Below are positions 18,547-25,907 of a stretch of 64,000 nucleotides of DNA, piece by piece. The stretch is from Cohnella mopanensis (GTDB lineage: Bacteria; Bacillota; Bacilli; Paenibacillales; Paenibacillaceae): NCBI RefSeq assembly GCF_022352055.1, contig NZ_JAKRWM010000002.1, forward strand, positions 620,001 through 684,000. The letters are read 5' to 3'. Within the stretch, counting starts at the first letter, position 1, and each line of letters opens with the position of its first letter. Made by a program: the position numbers and the translations under genes. Below the pieces are notes generated by a model that was not told the origin of the DNA, ran no database searches, and saw nothing but the letters and a program-made list of their open reading frames with translations.

Positions 18547-18995
18547 ACGGAGCAGAATAAGCGCGCCACGCGTGCTTAAATGGCCGTGAAGCAGCCGGTG
18601 GAGCAGAATAAGCCCGTCACGCGTGCTTAAATGGCTGGGAGACGGCCGATTGTACAGAATAAGCCCGCCACGCGTGCTTAAATGGCTGGGAGACGGCCGA
18701 TTGTACAAATTAAGCCCGCCACGCGAGCTTAATGGCCCAGAAACAGCCGACGGAGCAGAATAAGCGCGCCGCGCGTGCTTAAATGGCCAAGAAGCAGCCG
18801 ATAGCCCAGAATAAGCGCGCCCCGCGAGCTTAAATGGCCAAGAATCAGCTGACGGAGCAGAATAAGCCCGCCCCGCGAGCTAAAATGGCCCAGAATCAGC
18901 TGTCAGAGCAGAATAAGCCCGTCACGCGTGCTTAAATGTCCGGGAAACAGCTGAGGGAGCAGAATAAGCGCGCCTCGCGAGCTTAAATGGCCTGA
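18547..18995. repeat. nine tandem 51-bp palindromic repeats, non-coding
   Basis: Nine copies begin at 18556, 18607, 18658, 18709, 18759, 18810, 18861, 18912 and 18963: a period of 51 bp with a single 50-bp step. The conserved core reads AATAAGC-n-CG-y-C-n-CGCG-n-GCTTAAATGGCC. Inside it AAGC-n-CGC and GCG-n-GCTT form an 8-bp stem with one mismatch and a 3-nt loop, so each unit can form a hairpin. Where the stem base C changes to T it becomes a G-T wobble, and the outer AAGC/GCTT arms are kept in nearly all copies. The linkers (CAGCCG/CAGCTG) are also similar, so these are not CRISPR spacers. Stops interrupt every frame on both strands. Function unknown. Confidence 0.9.
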
Positions 18996-19013
18996 ATAAA
19001 CATTATTCCACAC

Positions 19014-19070
19014 AAAAAAACAGGGCCGTCTTCCAATGCCATTGCTATGGCTTGGGGACGACCCTGTTTT
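19014..19070. terminator. bidirectional terminator-like hairpin
   Basis: A long interrupted stem (about 19017-19042 with 19047-19070) has A-run and T-run flanks. It ends the minus-strand lipoprotein operon and also faces the repeat array and the pyrD-relQ-DUF309 cluster. Confidence 0.8.
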
Positions 19071-19095
19071 CGGCTAATTGCCGCGACTCGGTAGG

Positions 19096-19557
19096 TTAAG
19101 CATTCGGATTAAAGTTATCTTCGATAAGCTGGTGAATTTGTTCGGGCGTTTTGCCTTGCTTGCTCCACTCCTCGATTTTCACCAGTTCCTCGGTACAGAT
19201 GCCGCATTGCCCGCTGTGGTCCGTCCAAGTGACGCTCTTATCGTCTTGTTCCGCAATATAGCACCTGTGAAGCGAGGAATGGGCTTCACCATCCTCGTAC
19301 TTCATGCATCCGCAGTAACAATTGACCATTTTCATGATTTCTTCGTATTTGCCTACGACCGAATACAAGTGTTTCGTACGGCCTGAATATTTGTCGAGAA
19401 AGGATGGCATGTCGGTAAGAGAAGCTTCCACTTCCCAATTCTCGTTGCCATGCCGATGGGGTTCGCTATCTTTGGAACCGCCGCCTCCGCAAGCAACCAA
19501 CAGAATTCCGCTAGCAAGGACGGCCGCCGGCAACGTTAGTAGCCACTTGGCGTTCAT
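19096..19557 (-). CDS. PCYCGC-motif lipoprotein
   Basis: A 153-residue lipoprotein. The signal peptide has a lipobox 'LLVAC' with Cys23, followed by a flexible, His-containing segment. The hallmark is a variant of the PCYCGC motif, 'MVNCYCGCMKYEDGEAHSSL' (Cys80, 82, 84), with Asn in place of the usual Pro. Cys99, Cys118 and Cys121 ('QCGIC') follow. The family is exported and predicted to bind metal through its cysteines; its role is not established. Its start codon overlaps the stop of the upstream thioredoxin-like gene (TAATG), so the pair is translationally coupled. Coupling to a CxxC protein suggests that protein keeps these cysteines reduced (inference). Confidence 0.85.
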   Translation of the reverse strand: MNAKWLLTLPAAVLASGILLVACGGGGSKDSEPHRHGNENWEVEASLTDMPSFLDKYSGRTKHLYSVVGKYEEIMKMVNCYCGCMKYEDGEAHSSLHRCYIAEQDDKSVTWTDHSGQCGICTEELVKIEEWSKQGKTPEQIHQLIEDNFNPNA

Positions 19558-20060
19558 TAGCTGTTTCCTTCCGGCAGGTGTTTATTGAAGAAATTTTTGA
19601 AGTCGTCCAGCGTATTTCCGCCGTCCGTCGAACCTTCCTTCAAGCCGCCTTTTAGACGTTCGCTTTCCACGCCGTCTTTGAAATAGACTAGAGTCGGGGT
19701 AGCCTCGATATTCATTTTGCCGAAATAGTCTTCGAATTCACGCAGATTGAATTGGTGCAGATTAACGCCGAGCTCATCCGCCAACGGTTTTAATTGCGGT
19801 GTCGTAACGCGGCAGTGAGGGCAATCGGAAGCAAAGAAATAGACGAAGAAGCTTTCTTTATTCTTGATCTTTTCCTCCAATACGTCCGGAATCATGATAT
19901 TGTTATAGTTAGGATCGTTCAGTAGCGCTCTCGTTGCGGGATAGAGTTCGTCGGAAGGTTTTCCGTAGACCGTATCGGGTTTGATGTTGTTCAACACGAC
20001 GAGCGCAATGATCAATACGGCGAGAATTCCGAAGAAGATCGATAATTTTTTGACGTTCAT
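19557..20060 (-). CDS. membrane-anchored thioredoxin-like protein (CPHC)
   Basis: A 167-residue thioredoxin-fold protein with an N-terminal membrane anchor at about 7-24 and no lipobox. The redox site is Cys80-Pro-His-Cys83 in 'VYFFASDCPHCRVTTP', a DsbA-like CPHC rather than the reducing CGPC, and the cis-proline loop is 'IEATPTLVYF'. CPHC sites are usually more oxidising. It is the first gene of a two-gene operon with the cysteine-rich lipoprotein, whose start overlaps its stop. TAGGAG lies about 9 nt before ATG. Confidence 0.85.
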   Translation of the reverse strand: MNVKKLSIFFGILAVLIIALVVLNNIKPDTVYGKPSDELYPATRALLNDPNYNNIMIPDVLEEKIKNKESFFVYFFASDCPHCRVTTPQLKPLADELGVNLHQFNLREFEDYFGKMNIEATPTLVYFKDGVESERLKGGLKEGSTDGGNTLDDFKNFFNKHLPEGNS

Positions 20061-20213
20061 TTGGCAAAACTCCTATCTAAAATTGATTATGTAGTTATAG
20101 TGAAGTGGACAAGCCCCTCGAACTCTCTTACATTATACCTGATAAGGAAGTTCTGCAAAACCGGGTTCTGCGCAATGACATGAAACTGTCGGAATAAGAA
20201 AGTAGGTATTAGA

Positions 20214-21056
20214 ATGAAAGCAACAATAAGATTAGACAAGATGCTTGGAAATCTAGGATACGGCACCAGAAGCGGGATTAAACAATTAATTAAGCAAGGC
20301 GCGGTTACCGTTAACGGAAAATTAGCCAAGGATCATGGCATGCAAATTAATCCTAATTTGGACGAAGTCGTGTTGGACGGGGAAACGATACAATATCGGG
20401 ACTCTGTATACGTCCTGCTCCATAAACCTGCGGGAGTCGTATCCGCCACAGAAGATCACCGCGACCGCACCGTTATCGATTTATTGGATGAGGATTTGAC
20501 GGTACTGTCCCCATTTCCGGTCGGTCGGTTGGATAAAGATACGGAAGGATTGCTCTTAATCACGAATGACGGGAAGCTATCGCATGAATTGTTGTCTCCA
20601 CGCAAACACGTACCGAAAACCTATCGATCGCTCGTTGCCGGAGCGGTTGGGCAAGCGGATATCGAGGCTTTCAGCCAAGGCGTGAAGCTGGACGACGATT
20701 ACGTGACGATGCCTGCGCAGCTAAGTGTATTGGCAACCTCGAAGGGGGATGGAGCCGCGAGCGGGGATATAGAGGAGAATACGGACGAAATGATGGCTGC
20801 GATCAAGCTGGTCCCTCAGTCGGCTGCTCCCGAACCGAATGAACCGCTGAACTGGATCGAGCTTACGATCCACGAAGGGAAATTTCATCAAGTAAAGCGG
20901 ATGTTCGAATCCGTCGGTAAGAAAGTGTTGTACCTTCGCCGTGTTTCCATGGGGCCTCTACGGTTGGATGCGAACCTTGCTCCTGGAGAGTGGCGAGAGC
21001 TCACGGAAGAAGAATTGGAAAGCCTGCGTAATTATCGGAAGGATGGTAAAGAATGA
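20214..21056 (+). CDS. pseudouridine synthase, RsuA/RluB/E/F family
   Basis: Isomerises uridine to pseudouridine in rRNA. An S4 RNA-binding domain at about 5-60 ('RLDKMLGNLGYGTRSGIKQL') is followed by the catalytic domain with 'FPVGRLDKDTEGLLLITNDG' (Asp107 nucleophile). 'HEGKFHQVKRMFESVGKKV' is the family's C-terminal signature. Compared with 16S RsuA there is an insertion of about 35 residues at roughly 178-215, acidic and low in complexity. The target position cannot be read from sequence; small-subunit uridine (RsuA type) is the more likely. It overlaps the following HAD gene by 4 bp (ATGA). Confidence 0.9.
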   Translation: MKATIRLDKMLGNLGYGTRSGIKQLIKQGAVTVNGKLAKDHGMQINPNLDEVVLDGETIQYRDSVYVLLHKPAGVVSATEDHRDRTVIDLLDEDLTVLSPFPVGRLDKDTEGLLLITNDGKLSHELLSPRKHVPKTYRSLVAGAVGQADIEAFSQGVKLDDDYVTMPAQLSVLATSKGDGAASGDIEENTDEMMAAIKLVPQSAAPEPNEPLNWIELTIHEGKFHQVKRMFESVGKKVLYLRRVSMGPLRLDANLAPGEWRELTEEELESLRNYRKDGKE

Positions 21057-21844
21057 AATTTCGCATGATCGCCTTGGATGTCGACGGCACGCTGCTTAAC
21101 GATCATCATGAAGTTACGCCAAGGGTTCGCCAAGCCGTACGAGCGGCGGCGGAACAAGGTTTGGAAATCGTGTTATGCACGGGGCGAGGTTCGTCTAGCG
21201 CATTGCCCGTCCTGCAACAATTGGGGTTAAAAGGAACGATGATTACCCATAATGGCGCCTCAATCGTAGATAGCGAAACTCGAGAAATTATATACGAAAC
21301 GAAAATAGAACACGATTTGGTACAACGATACGTGACATTTTGCCGAGAACGCGGTATCCATTTCGATATGAATACGGCCTTCGACCTTTACGTAGAGGGA
21401 ATGAGTGAGGAAGCGAAGGAAATGTACAGCAAGATGTTGGCTAAGCCGATCATGCGAAGCTCCTCCGATGCTTATCCGGAGAGCTTGCTTAAAATGTCTA
21501 TCTTTGCTTCCAAACTCGTCATGGACGCGGTGGAGGAAGAATGGAAAAGCTGGCAGCATGATTTGCAGTCGATCAGGAGCGGCGATTATTTTATCGACGT
21601 ACAGCACTTGGAAGCGAGCAAAGGGAAGGCTTTAGAGCAATTGGCTTCCATGAGAGGAATTCCACGTGACCAAATACTGGCGATGGGAAATTATTATAAT
21701 GATACGGGCATGATCGAATATGCGGGATGGGGAGTCGCGATGGATAATTCTCCGACAGAAGTGAAAGCTATCGCGGATGAAGTAACGGTGTCCAACAATG
21801 AGGATGGGGTAGCCCTAGTCATTGAACAACGCGTTCTGGTTTAG
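21053..21844 (+). CDS. Cof-type HAD-IIB phosphatase
   Basis: A 263-residue haloacid-dehalogenase hydrolase of the Cof subfamily, acting on small phosphorylated metabolites such as sugar phosphates. Motif I is 'MIALDVDGTLLND' (Asp9 nucleophile, Asp11 acid), motif II is the Thr in 'LCTGRG', and a large C2B cap lies between. 'EASKGKALEQLASMRGI' has the Lys of motif III, and 'AMGNYYNDTGMIEYAGWGVAM' is motif IV, with NYYND where GDSxND is usual. That change (Ser to Tyr, an Asn before it) leaves the acidic Asp in place. It is the second gene of a pair with the pseudouridine synthase. Confidence 0.9.
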   Translation: MKFRMIALDVDGTLLNDHHEVTPRVRQAVRAAAEQGLEIVLCTGRGSSSALPVLQQLGLKGTMITHNGASIVDSETREIIYETKIEHDLVQRYVTFCRERGIHFDMNTAFDLYVEGMSEEAKEMYSKMLAKPIMRSSSDAYPESLLKMSIFASKLVMDAVEEEWKSWQHDLQSIRSGDYFIDVQHLEASKGKALEQLASMRGIPRDQILAMGNYYNDTGMIEYAGWGVAMDNSPTEVKAIADEVTVSNNEDGVALVIEQRVLV

Positions 21845-21871
21845 ATTCGTTGAGACCCGTTCACGGACACA

Positions 21872-21906
21872 AAAAAAGCAAGCCGGACATTCCGGCTTGC
21901 TTTTTT
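21872..21906 (+). terminator. Rho-independent terminator
   Basis: A perfect 16-bp stem (21872-21887 with 21891-21906), a 3-nt loop and A/T tracts on both flanks lie after the HAD gene. It can work on both strands. Confidence 0.9.
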
Positions 21907-22093
21907 GCATGGTCCAGAAGGATCTTCGTCCAATTCGACTTAGGGGGATAAATTGTAATGCAGCCCCGCACCTCGGCCTACTCTATAGTATGATGATTTA
22001 GAGTAACGGATTGGACATTTATCCCGTGGCAAATGAATTTGGTTAATTGCGGATACAGGTGAATATCGGCTATGGACAATGATCGGTTATTCG

Positions 22094-23281
22094 TTAACTC
22101 CCGCGGCGTTGCTTCGTTACGGCAGGAGCGCTATCCTCTCTTATCGCTGCATAATCGGTAACTCGGTTTTTGCCCGAGGTTTTACTGTTGTACATCGCTT
22201 GGTCAGCTTGTTTCATGAGCGATTCCGCCGTTTCGCCGGGGGCAGCCATACTGAAGCCGACACTGATCGTAACGATGGTTTCCTTCTCCGTTCGCGAACG
22301 GATCGATTCGGCAACCTGCTGGAGCGCGGTCGTAGGTCCAACCACGAACGCGACGAGCTCTTCGCCACCGTATCGGCCGGATAAGCCAACGCCTTCCGTC
22401 TCCTCCATCATTAACGCGGATACTTGCTTGAGCACGCCGTCGGCTTTGTGATGCCCGTGGGTGTCGTTTAGCTTCTTGAAATTATCGATATCGCAGAAAA
22501 TAACTCCAAGCACGTGTCCGGCTTCCAACGTTTTGTCCAATTTGCCCATGAAGTATTTACGATTGTATAAGTTCGTTAACCCGTCGGTTATGGAAGAGCG
22601 ATAAACCGATTGAAGAATTTCAACGACCCGTTCAAACAACAACGCAAACAACATGATGTAATAGAATACCGGTAGCAGTCCTGCGATGGTTTTGAAAATT
22701 TGGACTTCCGGAGCCCAATACGTACCTGAGATGACGGATATCTGCATCGTAAAGGCGATCATTAGGCTAGTCATGTATTTGCGCGGTTGACCGATATGCG
22801 GAGAGAACATAAGCACGAATAACGGCCCGAGCAGCAGTAAGTAACCGTCCAGCATAGGTGTCGATTGCATTCTGTCTAGCCAGTTTTCTCCGGCCGCTAA
22901 AGCTCCTGGCAATATATCTCCGAGGGCAATTAGAAGTCCGCTGAGAAGCAATCCAAAAAACCACAGCCGAGTTCTCGGCCGACGGCGATGATAGAGCTCA
23001 AAAATCGCGAAATTGATGACGATAAACGCATATACTTGTAGAAGCTTCCCGATAAAAATCAAAGATGGCGTCGAAGGCGCAAGTCCGATCGAGATGGAAA
23101 GCTGCAATACGTGGTGAACGAGAATAAACAATAGCGATGTACGCAGAGATCTGTAAGCTTGCCTCCGATTATGTTCGTACAAGCGGAAGGACATGAATAG
23201 CATCAGCGAGACGATAACGACCGACATCGCGGATGAGAACAGAAGACCAAAACTATTGGGCGTTAAAGTGATCTGATACAT
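22094..23281 (-). CDS. membrane diguanylate cyclase (GGDEF)
   Basis: A 395-residue protein with six or seven hydrophobic segments over residues 1-225, then a GGDEF domain (about 232-385) that makes cyclic di-GMP from two GTP. 'GVIFCDIDNFKKLNDTHGH' is the metal-binding part. The active site reads GGEEL in 'GRYGGEELVAFV'; Glu at position 3 is normal, and Leu for Phe at position 5 is a tolerated variant. No RxxD inhibitory site is seen just upstream. AAAGGAG lies 6 nt before ATG. The gene is monocistronic; no EAL or PilZ gene is in the window, and the signal sensed by the membrane region is unknown. Confidence 0.9.
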   Translation of the reverse strand: MYQITLTPNSFGLLFSSAMSVVIVSLMLFMSFRLYEHNRRQAYRSLRTSLLFILVHHVLQLSISIGLAPSTPSLIFIGKLLQVYAFIVINFAIFELYHRRRPRTRLWFFGLLLSGLLIALGDILPGALAAGENWLDRMQSTPMLDGYLLLLGPLFVLMFSPHIGQPRKYMTSLMIAFTMQISVISGTYWAPEVQIFKTIAGLLPVFYYIMLFALLFERVVEILQSVYRSSITDGLTNLYNRKYFMGKLDKTLEAGHVLGVIFCDIDNFKKLNDTHGHHKADGVLKQVSALMMEETEGVGLSGRYGGEELVAFVVGPTTALQQVAESIRSRTEKETIVTISVGFSMAAPGETAESLMKQADQAMYNSKTSGKNRVTDYAAIREDSAPAVTKQRRGS

Positions 23282-23412
23282 GTGGGGCTCCTTTAGGCGG
23301 ACTATGTAGCTTGCAGAACATATGTTTCTAATATATCATATTTTTAAGAGACTAAGCGCGTTAAATATTGTTTACGTTCTTATTGATCTTCGGAAGTGAG
23401 GAGGAATCGCCC

Positions 23413-24588
23413 TTGAATATATTACAGGCGTTGTTTTTCCCCCCGGAACAACCGGGCGGCGTCTCATCCATGGTACCTTATATTGGGGAACGGTTCCGTA
23501 AGATCGGTTGGGAGATGGAAATGTTCTCGCTACCTAAGCGAATCCGCAATAAAGGACATGACGAGATCGAATTCGCGACATTCGACTGGCGCCCCTATTC
23601 GGGCAATGCCATCGTGGACAAATATATCCAGACTTACAAAGACTACATTTGGTGGGTCAAGCTGAGGCTAACCGGGCAAAAGTACGATCTCATTCATGCC
23701 CATCATCCGGTGGCGGCTCTCGCCATGAAGCATATTTACCCCGACACTCCGGTGCTGATGACGGTTCACTCCAGTTATGAGAGGGAGTTGATCCTGAACG
23801 GCCGAATTGCCGCAGGCGGTATCGAGCATCGGTTCTTGACCTCGATCTATGCGGAATTGGAGCAACAGACGGACCAGTTGATGACGGTCTCGAAGTCGTT
23901 TGCTCAATATATCGGCAATTATTTGAAAGATCCTAACAGCACGATCGTAATTCCTAACGGTTATGACGAGAAAAGATTCAAGCCTGTCCCTCACGAGAAC
24001 GAAGTGACTCAGCTTGTTACCGTGTGTCGCCTCGTGCCTGCCAAAGGATTAGACGTCCTGTTGAAGGCCTGCGCGGAGCTGCGTCGAAGGAACAGCAAGT
24101 TCGTTCTGCACATTATTGGAGACGGCCCGATTCGCGAAGAGCTAGAAGCCCTGTCTCAGCAGCTAGGCATTTATGACGATACGATATTTTACGGATACAT
24201 GCTGCATCCGGAGGAATTGCTACCGTTTTTCGATATTTTCGTATTGCCTTCCCGGGCGGAGGCGTTCGGCTCCGTGTTCGCGGAAGCCGCGCTCTGTTTA
24301 CTTGCCTTGGTCGGAACGGAGGTCGGAGGCATAGCCGAACAGATCGAGGATGGCACGAACGGTCTGCTAGTCCCTTCCGAAGATCCCGTCGCATTGGCAA
24401 ACGCGTTGGAATCGGTCATTAATGATCCCCATTTCCGCTACGAGATGGCTCGTGCAGGTTGGAACAAAGCGAAGAAAACTTATTCGCTCAATCGGGTCAT
24501 CAGCGAATTGAAACGAATTTATATTTCTTTCAGCGATGATTCGCAAGATAACGATACCGAACAAGGAACAGACATACAGGAGACGTGA
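23413..24588 (+). CDS. glycosyltransferase family 4
   Basis: A 391-residue GT-B fold glycosyltransferase using a nucleotide sugar. The N-terminal 'FFPPEQPGGVSSMVPYIGERF' is the GT4 acceptor-side glycine loop, 'HAHHPVAALAMKHIY' follows, and 'TVCRLVPAKGLDVLLKAC' opens the donor domain. 'PSRAEAFGSVFAEAALC' is the EX7E donor-binding motif. The start is TTG at 23413 because AGGAGG (23399-23404) is 8 nt before it; residues upstream in the same frame are not family-like. Acceptor and sugar are unknown. It overlaps the region where yhaO starts, so it is transcribed with the DNA-repair pair, an unusual partner. Confidence 0.88.
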   Translation: MNILQALFFPPEQPGGVSSMVPYIGERFRKIGWEMEMFSLPKRIRNKGHDEIEFATFDWRPYSGNAIVDKYIQTYKDYIWWVKLRLTGQKYDLIHAHHPVAALAMKHIYPDTPVLMTVHSSYERELILNGRIAAGGIEHRFLTSIYAELEQQTDQLMTVSKSFAQYIGNYLKDPNSTIVIPNGYDEKRFKPVPHENEVTQLVTVCRLVPAKGLDVLLKACAELRRRNSKFVLHIIGDGPIREELEALSQQLGIYDDTIFYGYMLHPEELLPFFDIFVLPSRAEAFGSVFAEAALCLLALVGTEVGGIAEQIEDGTNGLLVPSEDPVALANALESVINDPHFRYEMARAGWNKAKKTYSLNRVISELKRIYISFSDDSQDNDTEQGTDIQET

Positions 24589-24590
24589 TC

Positions 24591-25880
24591 GTGGTGAGTG
24601 TACCATTTACTTTCGTCCACGCGGCCGATCTTCACCTGGACAGTCCGTTCAAAGGACTATCCAAGGTGCCCGAGCCGATTCGGGAACGGCTGCGGGAATC
24701 GACTTTCGAAGCGCTGCGAAGGCTTAGCGATCTCGTGAAGAAAGAGAAGATCGATTTCGTCGTGCTTGCGGGAGATTTGTTCGATGCCGCAGACCGTTCC
24801 TTACGCGCTCAGCTTCGTTTGCAGCGTACCCTTGGCGAGATGACCTCGCAAGGAACGCAAGTGTTCGTCGTGCATGGCAATCATGATCCGGAGAGCGGCC
24901 GCCAAGCTAAGCTGGATTGGCCGCCAGGCGTATTCGTATTCGGTTCTGCGGGGGTAGATTGTTTTCCCGCTTATTCTCGAGAAGGCGAGCTTGTCGCCCA
25001 TATTTATGGCATCTCCTATCCGACTTCGGCTGTTAAGGATAATCTAGCGCTCCGCTTCAAGAAACGGGAGGGGGCGCCTTTTCATTTGGCTTTGCTTCAC
25101 GCCAATGTCGATGGGGACCCCTCACACGATAATTACGCTCCTTGCAAGCTGGAAGAGCTAGCAACGGCAGGATTTGATTATTGGGCGCTTGGACACGTTC
25201 ACGATCGGCGGGTATTACACGAATATCCTCATGTCGTCTATTCAGGCAATATTCAAGGGCGCAGCATTCGGGAAACCGGACCGAAGGGCGCCTACGTCGT
25301 CTCGGTTTCGGAATCGGGATCTATTGACATGCGGTTTCGAGAGTTGTCGGACGTGCGATGGCAAGAAATTTCGGTTTCCATAGAAGGATTAGAAGACGAA
25401 CAACAACTGAAAAATCGTTTATTGTCTGCTCTTGAGGAGTTAAACGAGGATGACGAGCGAGATCGCCCAATGCTGGTGCGTATTCGGTTAGAAGGTCGCG
25501 GAGTCATTCACGATCGACTACTGCAACCGAATATCGCCGAAGAGTGGCTAGAGGAATTGAGGGAGTGGCTGGCTTCGCCGGAAGAGCAAGAGGCTTGGCT
25601 CTGGCCGGAGTCTATCGTCGTTCGGACTTCCGGCATGATCAGGCTGGACGCTGTCGCGGAGGAAGAGGGATTCGCGGGAGAACTGATCCGCAAAGGGATT
25701 GCAGCCTCTGGTAGTTCTGATTTGTCTAAAGCGTTGTTAAACGATGCGCTGGAATCTCTTCAGAAACAGCCGAAAATCCGGGAATGGCTGGCGTCATGCA
25801 GCCATGAGGATAGCGTGGAATGGATTAATCAAGCCATGGAGCTCGCATTATCGTTACTAAGGGTTGACGATGCTGGGTAA
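24591..25880 (+). CDS. yhaO: SbcD/Mre11-like DNA repair nuclease, YhaO family
   Basis: Metallophosphoesterase nuclease that with an SbcC/Rad50-like ATPase processes DNA ends and hairpins. Phosphoesterase motifs in order: 'HAADLHLDSPFKGL', 'VVLAGDLFDAADR', 'VVHGNHDPESGR', 'LALLHANVDGD' and 'DYWALGHVHDR', which supply the Asp/His/Asn ligands for two metals. The C-terminal 160 residues, beyond the nuclease core, match the YhaO cap and linker. Among three GTG codons, 24591 is 8 nt after AGGAG and is preferred over 24585 and 24594. It is followed 27 bp later by yhaN, the usual order in Bacillales. Confidence 0.9.
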   Translation: MVSVPFTFVHAADLHLDSPFKGLSKVPEPIRERLRESTFEALRRLSDLVKKEKIDFVVLAGDLFDAADRSLRAQLRLQRTLGEMTSQGTQVFVVHGNHDPESGRQAKLDWPPGVFVFGSAGVDCFPAYSREGELVAHIYGISYPTSAVKDNLALRFKKREGAPFHLALLHANVDGDPSHDNYAPCKLEELATAGFDYWALGHVHDRRVLHEYPHVVYSGNIQGRSIRETGPKGAYVVSVSESGSIDMRFRELSDVRWQEISVSIEGLEDEQQLKNRLLSALEELNEDDERDRPMLVRIRLEGRGVIHDRLLQPNIAEEWLEELREWLASPEEQEAWLWPESIVVRTSGMIRLDAVAEEEGFAGELIRKGIAASGSSDLSKALLNDALESLQKQPKIREWLASCSHEDSVEWINQAMELALSLLRVDDAG

Positions 25881-25907
25881 TGAAACAGGTAGAACGGAGG
25901 ACGCGGG

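Noticed and set aside
18547-18995. CRISPR array
   Set aside because: The period is regular, but the linkers between palindromes are themselves similar and short; there are no unique spacers and no cas genes in the window.
18547-18995. Repetitive protein on the minus strand
   Set aside because: The 51-bp period keeps the frame and one unit reads open, but stops appear within two units in each frame and one unit is 50 bp.
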